A stretch of DNA of 64,000 bases, from the NCBI GenBank assembly GCA_963853835.1, contig OY970820.1:48852407-48916406 (forward strand), given 5' to 3'. The notes beneath the pieces are model-generated. The model searched no databases, was not told where the DNA came from, and saw nothing but the letters and a program-made list of their open reading frames with translations. Positions within the stretch are counted from its first letter, which is position 1. Each line of letters begins with the position of its first letter. The position numbers and the translations under genes were made by a program. Positions 34,187 to 49,081 of this stretch are shown in pieces. Source of the stretch: Calendula officinalis. Taxonomy: Eukaryota > Streptophyta > Magnoliopsida > Asterales > Asteraceae.

Positions 34187-34464
34187 TGTTAGCATCAATC
34201 CATTGCATCATATAATGTTTGATTTAAAGAAGATGAACTTGAATTAGTGAGTTTTGTAGAGAGAGAGTAGAGAGAGAAAGAGAGGGAAGCTTTTTAAAGT
34301 GTAAGTGAGATTCATGACTAAAAGCTTACAATTAGTGAGTACAATTATTCCTTAAATACCAATTCACTAATTGTCATGGTTTATGCTAATGACTAGCTTA
34401 ACACTTATAGATTGTGTCAAAACTAGTCCCTAGACTATTGAATACGACATTATCTATCCTAACA
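34187..34464 (-). repeat. 3' LTR of gag-only element copy 2
   Basis: 278 bp; on the plus strand TGTTAGCATC...TATCCTAACA. Contains GAGAGAGAGT-type purine repeats. Clearly the same LTR as 42906-43189 with small indels. Confidence 0.9.
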
Positions 34465-37400
34465 ATCTCCCCCTTTGTATCAATAGTGTGGATAGCATGT
34501 TCTTCAAGTCTTCTTCTCTAGCAAAGGCTTGAACTGAATCATAATTCGTTGAGTAGTTTTGTTGGAGTATCAACTTCAGCTTTTGATGATCAGTGAAAAT
34601 AATACTTTTAATTGGCTTTTAGTATCAGCTTTTGACTTGTAATACGATATACAAGTGGGACCTGCACTATGCGCAAGCTGTGTGAAAAACCACTTCTAGG
34701 TATCTGACCATAAAATACCAACATTCTAACATTACCGACTTTGAAATCTCGGGCTTTCTTGAAGTTTTGGCTTTGTCAATTTGTTATAATTCTAGATAAT
34801 TGTTGTTGAGAAAACATGTTGATAAAGTTTACGCTCCCCCTCAAACAAACAATTATTTCTTCACGGGAGATGGATTAGACGTTTTGATATTTACTCCCCG
34901 GTGAACAAATTATCAAATACAACTACGGAAGTTATTTCGATCTTTGGTTTCTTATTTACTCCCCCTTAACCGGTGCATAAGTCATTTGGAGTAAACTGGT
35001 CTAACGTATTGATAATCTCCTAAATATTGTAAGAATTTATTGTCTTTGAAAGTATCAATTCTTTTTAAAAAAAAGGATTTTTGTAATATCTTCTCCCTTT
35101 GTAATGTATCTTCTCCCTTTGTAATGTATTTCCTCCCCCCTCATGATGAATATGATTTATCGGATTCATCATGTAAAGTGTGAAGATCGATAAGTTGAAA
35201 TTAAGAAGAATCTTCGAGTGAAGGAAGGAAATAAGGTGATTATGACGAAGCCCATTGATAAAAATGTGTTGAATATGATATATTCATTTTTTGAATGACT
35301 CAATATATAACACATTTTATCAGTTAAACCCAGATCGTAGTTGATGATGTAAGTCTATTGTTTATCGATTAATTTCGTGACCATTGTTGATGACATAAGA
35401 GTACGGTCGTTCACTTATCATTTGAGCTCTTGACCGTTGTTGAGAAGGTTAAAGTATGGTCATCAAATTTATCATCTGACGTCTTTAACATTGTTTATAG
35501 TGTAGGAATACGGTCTAATATTCTATCGTTTAATTACAGTTGACCGTTGTTGATGACATGAAAGAACGATCTTGTAATTTACATTTGATTCGCAGATCGT
35601 TGTTGATAATGTTGGAGTACGGTCATCAAATCCTTGCACCATATTCAATCAGGGTAATCCGGGATCACAAAGATTGCCCGTTAACACAACAGTTACAAAA
35701 ACTGTGTGACCTATATTCTGCTCACCTAGACCATAGATAGAGATGTTTAACAGCAGAAGTCTTTTCTTGAAGTTGTAGCTTTGTCGATTTGTTATAATTC
35801 TTGATAATTGTTGTTGAGAAAACATGTTGATAAAGTTTACGCTCCCCCTCAAACAAACAATTATTTCTTTACAGGAGATGGATTAGACTTTTTGATATTT
35901 ACTCCCCGCTGAACAAATTATCAAATACAACTACGGAAGTTGTTTCGATCTTTGGTTTCTTGTTTACTCACCCTTAACCGGTGTATAAGTCATTTGGAGT
36001 AAACTGGGCTTATGTATTGATAATCTCCTAAATATTATAAGCATTTTTCTTTATAAAAAGAACTTCTGTAATATATTCTCCCCCTCATGATGAACAAGAT
36101 TTATCTGAATCATCATGTATAATGTGAAGTTCTTCGAGGTGAAACTAGGAAAAATCTTCGAAGCCCATTGATACAAATGTGTTGAATAATGATATATTCA
36201 CATTTTGAATGAAACAATATACATCACATTTTATCATTGAAAACCTGACCGTTGTTGATTATGTAGAAATACGATCAAATCTTTAATTGTTTAAACTCAA
36301 TGACCGTTGTTGATGACATAAAAGAACAGTCTCATGTTTATCATTTGATCTCTCGACTGTTGTTGATAACATTGGAGTACAGTCATCAGATATTACATCA
36401 TAATCAATCAGGGTAAACCGGGATCACATAGATTGCTCGTTAACACAACAGTTACAAAAACTGTGTGACCTACGTTCAGTGTTGGCTTTGATGTTAGCAC
36501 TGGTAGGATTTCCATTCAATCATCGTGGAATACCAATAATTTTGGTATCACTATGAATGTTTAGGCAATATCAAAAAGATATGTTGGGTGGTATGCCTGT
36601 GTCCCAAAAGTGTTTATGTCGGTTCTAGATTCAATTAGTGGACAAACGAAGGCGAGGACTGGAGAGAATTGTCCTCTTGTGAAATATCAACAATCTCCAA
36701 GTGAGATGTCGATAGCATATGAGCTAGTCTCCGTGAAAATGAAACAAGTACTTTTTAAGAAGTACTTGAGTGGCTGGGGGGTTGTGCATTGCATCACTGG
36801 GTCCATGATGTCTATTTCAATATCAGAGAGCAACATATGCAATCTGATAGAGACATGGCGACCCGGCTTTTAATCGGTTTGGAAAGGGTTTTTCGTTTTC
36901 TTTAACCCTGTCACACCCTCCTAACTCAAGCTTATTTTTTCAATTTTCTACTACACACTTGTTTCATTTTACCATGTGTTTAGCTGAATTGCACCTCATA
37001 CTTCATTCCCCCTTTCAAATTTTACCTCTGCGCACACCAATCAAGATCCCGTGATACTTGATTCTGCTCACCTAGACCTATGGACCCTCACAGTATGTCC
37101 TATATTGTAGGTGGCTCCTGGGGAAGATCATGCCGGTTATAGCAGATCATAGGAGTTATTTGAGAGTGAACTATAACGCTCATGTGCAATTGATCAGCAT
37201 TTATGATGTTACGTTGTAAGAATGATTCACATGGATTTTTCGTCGGAAATTTTTGTGTTTCCGGCATAAGTTGTTGCCTTTATGATTGAAAATTTTAGGC
37301 ACAACAACTTGAACAATTTAGGTAATACCGGTCTCACATAGAGAAACCGTTAACACACCGTATGAATCGGTAGTCGTTTGCACAACCGTTGATTCAAATG

Positions 37401-38484
37401 TGTGACCTGCATTTAAAGTTGGCGCAATGTTAGCTCTAGCAGGATTTCCACTCAATCCTCGTGAAGCACCAGATTGTGATGCCACTATGAGTGTTCCGAT
37501 GAATTCACGGATATTCATTTTCAATAGTGTATCTGTGCTAAATTGGAAATATTTGACGGTGAGATCTAGACACACTGTGCATTGAATTAAGACGTAACCC
37601 GGGGCAGGAGGTTAATGATTTCAATACCAACATACTCCGAATGAGTAGTAGATAGATTATGTGCTACGTCCCCTGATGAATTGAAACAAATTCCTGTTGA
37701 GAGGAATCTGAGTAGCTGGTGGTGTAGTGCATTTGCTTTATTGGGCCAATAAAGTCTAGTGAAACATTCAACAAATGAATGTTCATCTTTTTATGCGGTA
37801 GCCCGGTTTGTTGGCTATTTGGATGCACTCAAAGATGTGTTTTCTTGTTATTATCATGTTTTCACATCACCTTGCACTCACTTAAATCTATACCCCGGAC
37901 TTATACCCTCACATTTACCATTCGGCTAAAAAGTATTTCCCTTGGAAGGTAAGACCGGTTCTGGCAAACCATGGGAAGGGATTGTCTTTTTAAAAGATTT
38001 AACGTTTAATTTAGTCAATCAGGTATAAAATTTTTGATTTTTAAAGTTTCTCCCCCTTAAAATACTAATTCTCGCCCTAGAATTATTATTTCTCCCCTCG
38101 ACAAAGTAAAGATAGTGAAAATTTTTGTAGATCAGAAATGTTTTTACAGCAGTAGAGGGGTGGAGAAGAGTTTTTACATTTATGAGTTTTACTGGTTATG
38201 AGCGGGTTTCAAGCTGATGTACTTGAAAGCCATATCCTTGAAGCTCGGGTCATACACTGAAGTGTGTAAGAGCTATCCTCCTGCAAAAACAAATCATACA
38301 ACTTTTGGTACCCATTTTTGTTTGGGTCCGACAGTGTTAGCATGGGAATGAAACCATCCATAAGTTGTATCGATTTGATTTAAAGATGTATAATTCCAAG
38401 AAAAACTGAAACTACATGTTTCACTTTCAAATAATTTTCGAGGAATTATTTGAGATTTTGGAGTTTTAGGAACCCATTTTTCTT
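34465..38484 (-). other. Non-coding 3' internal region of copy 2 with internal duplications
   Basis: Begins with the polypurine tract (AAAGGGGGAGATTG on the minus strand). A block of about 1 kb is duplicated in tandem: 34760 onward matches 35770 onward, both with TAAAGTTTACGCTCCCCCTC. GACCGTTGTTGATGACAT-type words recur about nine times (35337-35610 and 36247-36370), spaced about 50-55 bases. Blocks 36610-36875 and 37105-37590 are conserved with copy 1. No credible protein. Confidence 0.65.
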
Positions 38485-41474
38485 TTAAAATTCGGGGTGT
38501 TCTGTAACAAAATCAGTAGTTGTTTTTGGCACTTTCGTAAAAGTTGTTTTAGGTGCCAAGGAAAGTAAATCTTTTCTTGAGTATCTTAAAGATTTAGATT
38601 TGGAAAAGATTTTCTTTGAAGGAGTCGAATTTTTCAACACGGTTGTTGATTTAGTCCTATCCATCCGAGAATGCTTAAGTCTAGAAGAAGAACCTAATTT
38701 ATTAGGACTTTTAGGTGCGGAATTTCCTCTAATAGCTTGTTTGAGAGCATTCACCTTCTTATCAGAGTTTAGTGGAACCATGGATCTCCTAGACTGAGGT
38801 TTGGTAGAAGAACTTACTTGTGATTTCGTTTTAGGTTTTGAATTTCCTCTATTAACCTGAGATTACTTGATTGTATATAAATCACGATATGCCATTACAG
38901 GAGAAAACATTCTGGAGTTATTACATTTTTTCTTTGTAGTAAAAGGAGAATCTAAGTTCATAGATGCACTAGGCTTCTTAAACTTCTGAAGATGAGATGA
39001 TTTAGATTCTAAATTTTGAACTTGTATTTGCAACTTTAGTTTCATCAAAAGATTTATGTGATTCATTAATTTTATTTTCTAATTCATAAATTTTGGTTTG
39101 CAAAACAAATTTTTCTTTATCAAAAGACTTATGTGTTTCATCGATTTCTGTTTCCAATTGACAAATTTTCTTTTCTAGAATTAGATTTGGAACATAAATC
39201 TTTGGTGTAACCTTTTGTTGAATAACAACATTTCCTTTAATTTCAAATTCTTTTGGTTTTATAATTGGAAAATAATCATCATTTTCAAATTTTTCCTTTT
39301 TAGTTTCATATGTTTTATTCAGTTCAGCATAGTTGAAACTAATTTGTGCATTCTCCTTCTTTGCTCTGTTGAATGTCTTAATCTCTTCTTCCTCATCAGT
39401 CATTCGAATGAAGCTCTACCAGATATCTAGATGCATGTATTTGTAACCATATAACGTTGGAAGCACAGCACATGCCTTGCGAAGATATTCTGGATTATCA
39501 GCTCCTAACCCTTCTTTTGAATCGAAGTATTTGAACTCTTTAGGCTTATTCAAATGAATGGTTTGATCAGTTTGTCCTCGTTTGACGATTATTTCTTCAA
39601 GGTGTTTGATGTGGGAAGATAATTGAATATTATCATTTTGAAGTTGATGTATGACATTCTGTTTGCTGTTTAATTCTCGTAATGTTTTGATGTCGTTTTC
39701 ATGTAAGGTTTCAGATAGTTCTTTTATTTGATCATTTAAAGATTTAAACTGTTTCTCATTATCATCAAATTCTTTTTGTTTACTTCCAACCAGTTTTTAC
39801 TTATTTGATATTCACGCCATGTTTCAATGTACAATTTGTAATATTTATCATTTTGGTCATTTGATATTGAATTTTGGGTATTTTTAAGATTTGTTATTTC
39901 CATTTCTTTTTCAAAAATTGTATGAGACAAATTCTTAATATCATTATCATATTTGACATTCAATTCTGATACTTGAGTTTGTAAATCCAGATTCTCTTGT
40001 TTGAAAAATTGGTTTTGTTTAATATGATGAATAAGTTGTTCACCTGAATGAACAAGTTGTTCACTTTAATTTTCCAAATCGTTTAAACGTTCTTGAAGTT
40101 GAATATTTAAATCTTTTTCAACTAAAAGGTTTTGTTTAAAAGACTCAGTTTCAGATATCTGAGTATTTACAAAGCAATTATCAGAATCAATCGAATTATC
40201 ATAATTTGACAAGAGAGAACTAATTACCTCAATTTCTTTGTTGGCTTCTTCATTAAATTGATCAGAAATCTCAGCATTTTCTCTTGCCATGAAGCATAAG
40301 TTTGCTGAATGTTCTTCATCCTCAGGATCTGACTCCTCCATCCACTGAAGATCTTCAACTAATAACACCTTTCCTGTCTCAATTTGCTTAGCCATCAACA
40401 TCTTTCGTTTAAAATATTCAGAATCACGAACTTTAGGTTTCTTGCCATCACGGGAGAAATGACCAGCAATACCACAATTATAACATTTCTTTGTCGGATC
40501 CAAAGGTGTGATCGTTGGTTTGTCAGTTGTGTTTGTAGCAGATGGTGCAGACTTAAAGTTGGACGAAGACCTCTAATTGTTGTTTGTTGGCTTTGAGTAC
40601 CATTTTTTCTGATAATTTGAGATGAGAGACATAACTTGCATGACTTGTTGTAGTTCTTTCTCCATATCATCATTCATATCCGTTGCAAGTTCGTCTGATT
40701 TTTCTTTCATTTTACCAAATGCATTAGACTGATGGTGTTTTGTGAGAAGTGCAAGAGTATCAAGAGTATTGGTTGTTTCTTGTCTGGATTTGACTATATC
40801 TTTCACCATAGGTGCATTTTGTAGTAAATGCTCATAAAGTTCATGAACATCAATCAAGCTAAGATCCTTGTGTTGCATAGCACTGTTTCCAAACATGGCC
40901 CATTCGGGAAGAAGGCTGTTGATGAACTTGATGTTGATCTCAAGATTTTCCTTTTTCAGATTGTTTCTACGAAGTTCATTCAACAAATTACAATAGCGAT
41001 GATATGTGCTTTCCAAGTCTTCCCCGGTTGTAGCTTTAAATGATTGATAGGAATTTAAAGTGGTAACCATTTTTGCTTTGTTTCCTAAAACAGTTCCCTC
41101 CATTTGTTTTCTTATTTTATCCCAAAGTTCTATCCGGTTTTTAGGCTATCTAAGCTGTTATAGATATCATATGGTAGACTTTGAAGCAAGAATGAAAATG
41201 ATTGTAAATTTGCTTTAGCTCATTGTTTTTGTTGAGCATCATATCGAGCAGGAGGAAGTGGAGTTCGACCACCAAGAACTGGTGGATTTGCATTTGGAGC
41301 AGCAATAACATCTTCATAAAATACAGCCACACCATTCTTAAGAGAATCAAGAATTTCAGTTGCCAAATCCTGAATAAAGTGGAGAAATCGTTTCTTCCAC
41401 TGAGCATATTCACCTCTATATAACACCGATGGTTTGAGATCGGTTCCGATTGAAAGTGCGTCTTTAGAAGTCAT
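38485..41474 (-). pseudogene. Gag of copy 2
   Basis: Starts MTSKDALSIGTDLKPSVLYR at 41474; capsid-like N-terminus (YRGEYAQWKKRFLHFIQ, MEGTVLGNKAKMVTTL). The zinc knuckle reads CYNCGIAGHFSRDG, its last Cys replaced by Gly. It is followed by long coiled coil, the PKEFKYF and MTDEEEEIKTFNRAK block, and a basic C-terminal tail. Frameshifts near 41220 and 39800 and stops near 40574, 40066 and 39417 break it. No protease or later Pol domains follow; the region goes straight into non-coding DNA. Confidence 0.82.
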
Positions 41475-42891
41475 TTTGAAATGACTTTCGTGAAAAAGAA
41501 TAAAGTTCTCGGGAAAAAAAATTAAAGTTGCCGGGTTCTAGGTTTGATGTTTAATTCAATTGTGTTAAAATGGTTTTAATTGTTTTGAATGTGGTAGTTA
41601 TATGGGTTAGAAATGGTTTTGGGCTTAGAAGTGTTTTGAATTAAATGTAATTTGTGATCTTGGGCTGAATTCTTTCTTTGGGCCGAATTTGTGAACTTGT
41701 GCTAGCAGTTATTAAATGTGAACTTGGGCTGATTTAAATTGGGTCAAATTGTATCGTGAAGCAGAGATCGTGAAGCAATATCGTAATCTGTCTTGGGTCG
41801 GAAACCAAGATTCAGGATTACGATTCATGATTGAAGATTATGATTAATCAAGATCACGATTCACGTTGGTACTGGATTACTATTGAAAGTACTGGATTAC
41901 GATTGAATTTTGAGTTTTGGATTTCTGATCGAAGCAGAATCAAGGTTTACGATCAAGGTTTACGTTTCTGACGATACATGTACTGGATTTCAGGTTCACG
42001 ATTATGATTAACTGTGTACGATCTCAGTTTACGATTATGATCAATTGGATTTCCAATTGATGTTTCTAGTTTACGATCTCAGTTTTACGATTGATGTTTC
42101 TGGTTTACGATCTCCGTTTTACGATTCTTAAACTGGTTTACGATTCTGATTTATGGTTTACGTTCGAAAGTTTACGGTCCTGCTTGAGGGTATACGATTA
42201 CGATCCAGCAGGTACGATTATGATTCAGCGGGTACGATTACGATCCAGCAGGTAGAATTGTTTACGATTACGATCAGGTACGTTTTAGCAGGTTTACGAT
42301 TCTTGATTGTATTGGGTTTAATATTCCAATACAGCTTTACGATCCTATCTCCGACTTTACGATTGAAGATTACGATTACGATTACGATACCACTTCAAGA
42401 TCGTGAAGTTTCAGAATTCTGTTACAAGATCGTGAAAGTTCTTGGTGTTTCGTTGAAGAACGGTGACGAAAAAGTGACGTAAATTGCACTTAATCAGTCA
42501 TATCTTCTTCGTTTCTTGCTCAAATTGATTGATTCTTTTTGCAAATGATGCCAAAAACGTTTTACCACAATCCTATACAAATCATATCCTCGATTTTTAA
42601 CAAAACTCAACTCGATTTTTGAATTTTCGGACTGAAAAGCAAGTGTTCATGGTGTTTTCTCAAAAATCTTCATAATCAAATCAATACTTGATGAATTTGA
42701 TTGATGTTTGATGCTAGAACTATTAAAATCAGAAGAGGAATGATTATCACATAAAATCGAAGAGATAACCCTCAGATTTCAGTTTTGATTTCACTGTTCT
42801 TCATTTTTCAACAAAAACTTAAGTGTTCTTCAACAAACTTCAAATCAGTGTGTAATTTCATGGATTGTGGATCGATTCCAAGTCGGATTTT
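41475..42891 (-). other. 5' leader of copy 2 with ATTACGATC repeats
   Basis: From about 41740 to 42400 the plus strand is built from dozens of short variants of TTACGATTACGATC and GGTTTACGATC, a degenerate minisatellite. The other two gag-only copies carry a different repeat (TTCGGGCCGAA) in the same place. Confidence 0.7.
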
Positions 42892-42903
42892 GCTCTGATA
42901 CCA
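42892..42903 (-). other. Primer-binding site of copy 2
   Basis: TGGTATCAGAGC on the minus strand, 2 bases inside the 5' LTR. Confidence 0.92.
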
Positions 42904-42905
42904 CT

Positions 42906-43189
42906 TGTTAACACTAATCCATTGCAATCAATCCATAGAACGCTTGATTTGAAGAAGATGAACTTGAATTAGTGAGTTTTCTAGAGAGAGAGTAGAGAGA
43001 GAAAGAGAGAGAAGCTTTTCAAAGTGTAAGTGAGATTAATGACTAAAAGCTTACAATTAGTGAGTACAATTATTCCTTAAATACCATTTCACTAATTGTC
43101 ATGGTTTATGCTAATGACTAGTTTAACACTTATAGATTGTGTCAAAACTAGTCCCTAGACTATTGAATACAACATTATCTATCCCAACA
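42906..43189 (-). repeat. 5' LTR of gag-only element copy 2
   Basis: 284 bp; plus strand TGTTAACACT...TATCCCAACA. Differs from the 3' LTR by indels and substitutions, so this insertion is older than the 15.6-26.3 kb element. Confidence 0.9.
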
Positions 43190-43499
43190 CAAACAAACAC
43201 CACCAAAGTTTAAAATGTTGTTGTAAAAATTAACAGCATTAATGTAATTAAATATTTTAACATTTTAACAAATTAGTTATAATCATTGTTATGTTTTTCG
43301 TCACAAGCTAAATCGGTGGTAGGAGTGAGAGGATTGTAATGTAGGCTCAATGATAGACGGCGGACTCTTACGTTTATAGAAGCCCAAGATTGTGTTAGAA
43401 AAGTGGCTCAACTAAAAAACTTTTCAAGCTCACAAGTAACCAAATCGAGGTTTGCGACGAACACTATTTTTGGGCACTTTATTTACGTTTTTTGTTTCT
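43190..43499. other. Gene-free stretch
   Basis: Unremarkable AT-rich DNA between the LTR element and the CACTA left end; ends in TCT, the possible target duplication of the CACTA. Confidence 0.4.
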
Positions 43500-43740
43500 C
43501 ACTACTACAGATCGGGTTTGTTGTTGCGGACGTATAAATTTATATATTGCGGTGGTATAATAAAACCGCAACAACAAATGACTATCGCACTGCAAAAGAA
43601 AGAACCGCAACAACAATGAAATTTGTTGTTGCGGCCATGCAAAACCCGCAATAACAGTTCCATTTGTTGTTGCGGCCATACAATACCCGCAACAACTACC
43701 ATATTTGTTGTTGCGGCCATACTCTACCCGCAACAACAAT
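43500..43740. mobile_element. CACTA left terminus with TTGTTGTTGCGG subterminal repeats
   Basis: Begins CACTACTACAGATC. Over the next 240 bases there are about nine copies of TTTGTTGTTGCGG or its complement CCGCAACAACAAA in alternating orientation, the layout of En/Spm subterminal transposase-binding sites. The same word reappears at 47840, 48000, 49115, 50145 and 54420-54510, linking the whole stretch to one CACTA family. No matching right-hand GTAGTG end was found in the window. Confidence 0.82.
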
Positions 43741-43789
43741 CTAAATTTTCAGTTTAATTAATTAATTAACTGGCAAACAAAAACAAATT

Positions 43790-44191
43790 TCATAAAAATA
43801 CAACGATAGCATTACATATATGTAACAAACAATTACAAACCAAACCAAAACAAGGACAACCAAAACCTAAACACAAAGCTAACAAACATGCATGTTGAAT
43901 TCGGAGAAGAGTAACCTTGAAGAAAAGTCCTTGACCATTGTTTTTTTCTTCGAGTTCAAGGGTGAACATGACATGTTGGTTCGTCTGGATGCCCATCTTC
44001 TGTTTGAAGTCGACCATATCACCATTGATAGTCATATGGTCCATAAAACGAACATTGGACCTCCTTCGATCACCGTGGGTTTGTAAATTGAAAAGTTTAC
44101 GGTATGGGGGGCTCATCTGAAGATTTTCCAAAGCAACCAAAAGATGCTCATCCCAAAGTTGGTGATCCCTAACAAATTTTGCTGGAATAGT
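43790..44191 (-). pseudogene. CACTA-borne B3-like accessory gene, second exon (left copy)
   Basis: On the minus strand an AG acceptor (CATCATCAG|ACTATTCCAG) at 44192 opens an exon reading TIPAKFVRDHQLWDEHLLVA, ..., TINGDMVDFKQK and QHVMFTLELEEK, ..., GLFFKVTLL. The IPAKFV start, the Gly-Asp then VxF pattern and an FxVTL end resemble a plant B3 DNA-binding domain, though weakly. It aligns end to end with exon 2 of the gene at 48186-48720 and shares its intron position. The upstream exon is replaced by the (AT)n tract at 44276-44369. It sits about 290 bases from the CACTA terminus. Role inferred: binding of the subterminal repeats. Confidence 0.55.
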
Positions 44192-44270
44192 CTGATGATG
44201 AATTGAAGAAAAGAAAATTAAATTTATACTACAAATTATAATGGTTATATATATAAATATAAATAAATAA

Positions 44271-45843
<1,573 letters not shown>

Positions 45844-45847
45844 TATA

Positions 45848-46346
<499 letters not shown>

Positions 46347-46424
<78 letters not shown>
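46347..46424. repeat. (TA)n microsatellite
   Basis: About 78 bases of TA dinucleotides between two mobile segments. Confidence 0.95.
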
Positions 46425-46428
<4 letters not shown>

Positions 46429-46963
46429 AGGGCTAGTTACAGAACCCATTTTAGGCTACAGAACCCGCAGAACTCAATCTAAACCATTGAATTTCAAAAT
46501 GAAATGATTATGGAAGATAAATGAAGTGATTTAATGAGGGACCCCCATGCATGTATGTTATTCATGCACAAAAACATATATGTTTTTGTACATGTATGTT
46601 TTCATGTATGCATACATAAGTGTTATTTTTGCATTATTTGAACATATATGTTTTTCAGTATTTTTGATGTTTTTCTTAAAGTATATGTTTGATCTAGGTT
46701 AAATGTCATTGTTTTGCATATGATCCACTTTTTTTTGCGGATCATAACAATGATCCATATTTTTTTTGTGGATCATTATTATGATCCATATTTTTTTATT
46801 TGGATCATTTTTTAAATTTTTTTATTCTTTTTGGATCTTATATGCTGTGATTTTAATGTTTAAAAAAGAAAGTTTTTGAAAAAAAATTTGTTTTGGATCA
46901 TTTTTAGAGTTTTTTTGGAGTCCTCGCAGTCCTCACCGGGAAAAGAGTCCTCACCGGATCCGG

Positions 46964-46968
<5 letters not shown>
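46425..46968. mobile_element. Chimeric (TA)n-flanked element
   Basis: The right part (46720-46968) is a near copy of 46110-46346, ending in the same CACCGGATCCGGACCC. The left part (GTGAAGGGCTAGTTACAGAA...) belongs to a different sequence family. It therefore joins halves of two elements between AT tracts. Confidence 0.55.
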
Positions 46969-46999
<31 letters not shown>

Positions 47000-47000
<1 letters not shown>

Positions 47001-47144
47001 CCATTGATCTTGGTGTATTTGCGGCTCACGGCCCGGCAAAATCTGCCGCGCGGCGCGGGGGGCACATGTGCCCTGTTTTTAATCATCGATGATTACACTA
47101 ATTCTCACATTCTTACAATTTTTTCAATTCTCAAAGGAACCATC

Positions 47145-47148
<4 letters not shown>
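47000..47148. mobile_element. Short (TA)n-flanked segment, fourth in the chain
   Basis: About 149 bases, GCCATTGATCTTGGTG...CAAAGGAACCATCCCC, between AT tracts 46969-46999 and 47149-47222. GC-rich centre (CCGCGCGGCGCGGGGGGC). Likely a small non-autonomous element or fragment. Confidence 0.45.

Positions 47149-47222
<74 letters not shown>
47149..47222. repeat. (TA)n microsatellite
   Basis: About 74 bases of TA dinucleotides closing the chain of microsatellite-linked elements. Confidence 0.95.
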
Positions 47223-47224
<2 letters not shown>

Positions 47225-48185
47225 AGAAATTAAAAAGAAAAATCATACATTTTTTTTGTCATGGACGCACACCATTTTACGATGAAATAATTATTAGCTT
47301 GTACTTCGTGATCACCAATATGCAAACTAGAATTCATATTAGAAACTTACAAAAGAATCTTATTTTGAAGAGTATTTTGATATAACAAAAGGAATGCATG
47401 AAGTCTTATACTTATAGAAACTTACAAAAAGAACTAAAATTTTTGGCAGGATTGGTGACTTGGCGCGCATCACAACTGTACAACCCGCATCTCCAAACAA
47501 GTAAATAGTCATGTTGATTTCTGCCGCAGCATCATCAAGATGCACGTACGAACAAAATTTGCTGCAACATGTGAATCTTGACGATGCCACACCATTAAGC
47601 AATGAATCTAGCTAATTTATCTTCATATATGAAAATTAAGTTTGATCCATCAAATTAATGGCAATTAGAGTCCAATATATATTGCTGAAATTAAGTTCTC
47701 TTTTAATTTCAAAGAAACTATCATTACGTATATTTTAGAATCTCAAGAAAATATTTGATTATCCTGCAACTCTATCTGTGATATAGTAAAAATCGAGGAA
47801 AAGAATTTGTTGGTGTGGTTATCGTATTTGTTGTTGCGGTTGTGAGGATAAGTATTAAAAAGTAGCTGTAACAGTAGTTGTAATTTTCATCCAACTTGAT
47901 CTGCAGTATTTACTCAGTGCACTTAATTTAAAACCCAAAAGCAAATAAAAACAGTGCAGTTACACTGTTATATTTGTAAGTGCGGTTTTGGTATTTGTTA
48001 TTGCGGTTACACTGTTACGCGCTTAAATTTCAACTGTCGGTTGATTTTCCCTCTTCAATTGGTGTTTACTGGCTGCAACTTTTGAGGCCCTTGGTGGTTA
48101 TATAAAGTTAACCAATATTCTTCTAAAATGGTAACCTTTGATCACCAGAAGATTATTAATCAAAAACTTTACTTTGTTATCAACC
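47223..48185. other. Non-coding stretch with CACTA-type repeats
   Basis: An unrecognised 80-codon minus frame (47360-47602) is not called. From about 47810 to 48010, TTTGTTGTTGCGG and TTTGTTATTGCGG words appear, as in the CACTA terminus, followed by a TATATAAAG-like TATA (48099-48107) about 80 bases before the next gene's ATG. Confidence 0.5.
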
Positions 48186-48720
48186 ATGAGTTCCCAAAGC
48201 GATGAACAAAATCCTGCTGAAATCATTGAAGACAACTCTTCTACTGACGATGAGATTAGCAACTATCGAAGTATAGATCCTTTGGAAAGAAGCCATTTCT
48301 TTACTGTGAAATGGAATACTCATATAGTTAACCGTTCTGAAATTGTATGCTAATATTTTGGTTCTTTTTTCTTTCTATTTTTTTATTTATAATGATTAAA
48401 TATATATTATGTTTTGATGTCTTAATTTCAGACTATACCAGCAAAGGTGGTTCATGATCACAAGATCTACAACTCTGGCCCTGTTAATTTGTGTCTTCGT
48501 GAGAGGTGAAATGAGTGAAGGGTTCGTGATGGTTGATACCTTTCGTAATCGAAAGAAACCAGTTGAAGAAAGACCATATGGCCCGATCACCATTCATGGG
48601 AATTTTGACGAGTTGAGAATGAAGTGGGACATCAGATGGAACCAAAGGGTTGTTTTCACAATTGATCTGGAGAAAACGAAGCCTCGAGGCCGAGTTTTCT
48701 TTAAAGTTACTTTGTTTTAA
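48186..48720 (+). pseudogene. CACTA-borne B3-like accessory gene (right copy)
   Basis: Exon 1 (48186-48347) starts MSSQSDEQNPAEIIEDNSST, an acidic leader, then ERSHFFTVKWNTHIVNRSEI. A GT..AG intron (48348-48431, TTTCAG acceptor) leads to exon 2: TIPAKVVHDHKIYNSGPVNL, ..., KWDIRWNQRVVFTIDLEK and FFKVTLF-stop. Exon 2 is disrupted near 48500, where the frame shifts. The HFF..W/IPAKVV/VxF/FxVTLF pattern resembles a B3 DNA-binding domain; identity is low, so this is tentative. Paralogous to 43790-44191 with the same intron position. It lies between blocks of TTGTTGCGG repeats, upstream of the transposase on the same strand. Confidence 0.55.
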
Positions 48721-49081
48721 TTAGTTTGTTTGGTTTTTAATTTTGTGACTTTTTAATTTTCCGTTCTAATGCATGCACTTTTATAATATTAAGTTTTCTA
48801 TTTTTAGCTAATCATCTATCTTCAAAGTCTCCGATAAAAAAAAATCTCTTAAAATTTAGAAAGTCTAATTTCAAATAATTAATTTATAATATTAATAGAT
48901 TAATATTAATATTTTAATTGATTAATTTATAATATTAACAAATTTAGACTAAAATCTTTTTTGTGTTTATGATGGTTTCCAAGATGTAGTAGTTGGCAAT
49001 TAATCATCTATCTTTAAAGTCTATCAATTTAATTTCATATCATATAAACAAGTTTTACTTGTAAAACATTATTTATTGTAA

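Larger units (their letters stand above)
34187..43189 (-). mobile_element. Gag-only Sirevirus-like Copia LTR element (copy 2)
   Basis: 9.0 kb, minus strand. LTRs of 278 and 284 bp, primer-binding site at 42892-42903, gag at 41474-38485, then 4 kb of non-coding sequence with purine tracts. Flanking bases TAAAC (34182-34186) and CAAAC (43190-43194) are a 5-bp target duplication with one mismatch. No pol domain. It sits about 340 bp upstream of the Em start codon. Confidence 0.88.

Noticed and set aside
47360..47602. 80-codon minus frame
   Set aside because: No family resemblance or splice support, and located between element fragments.
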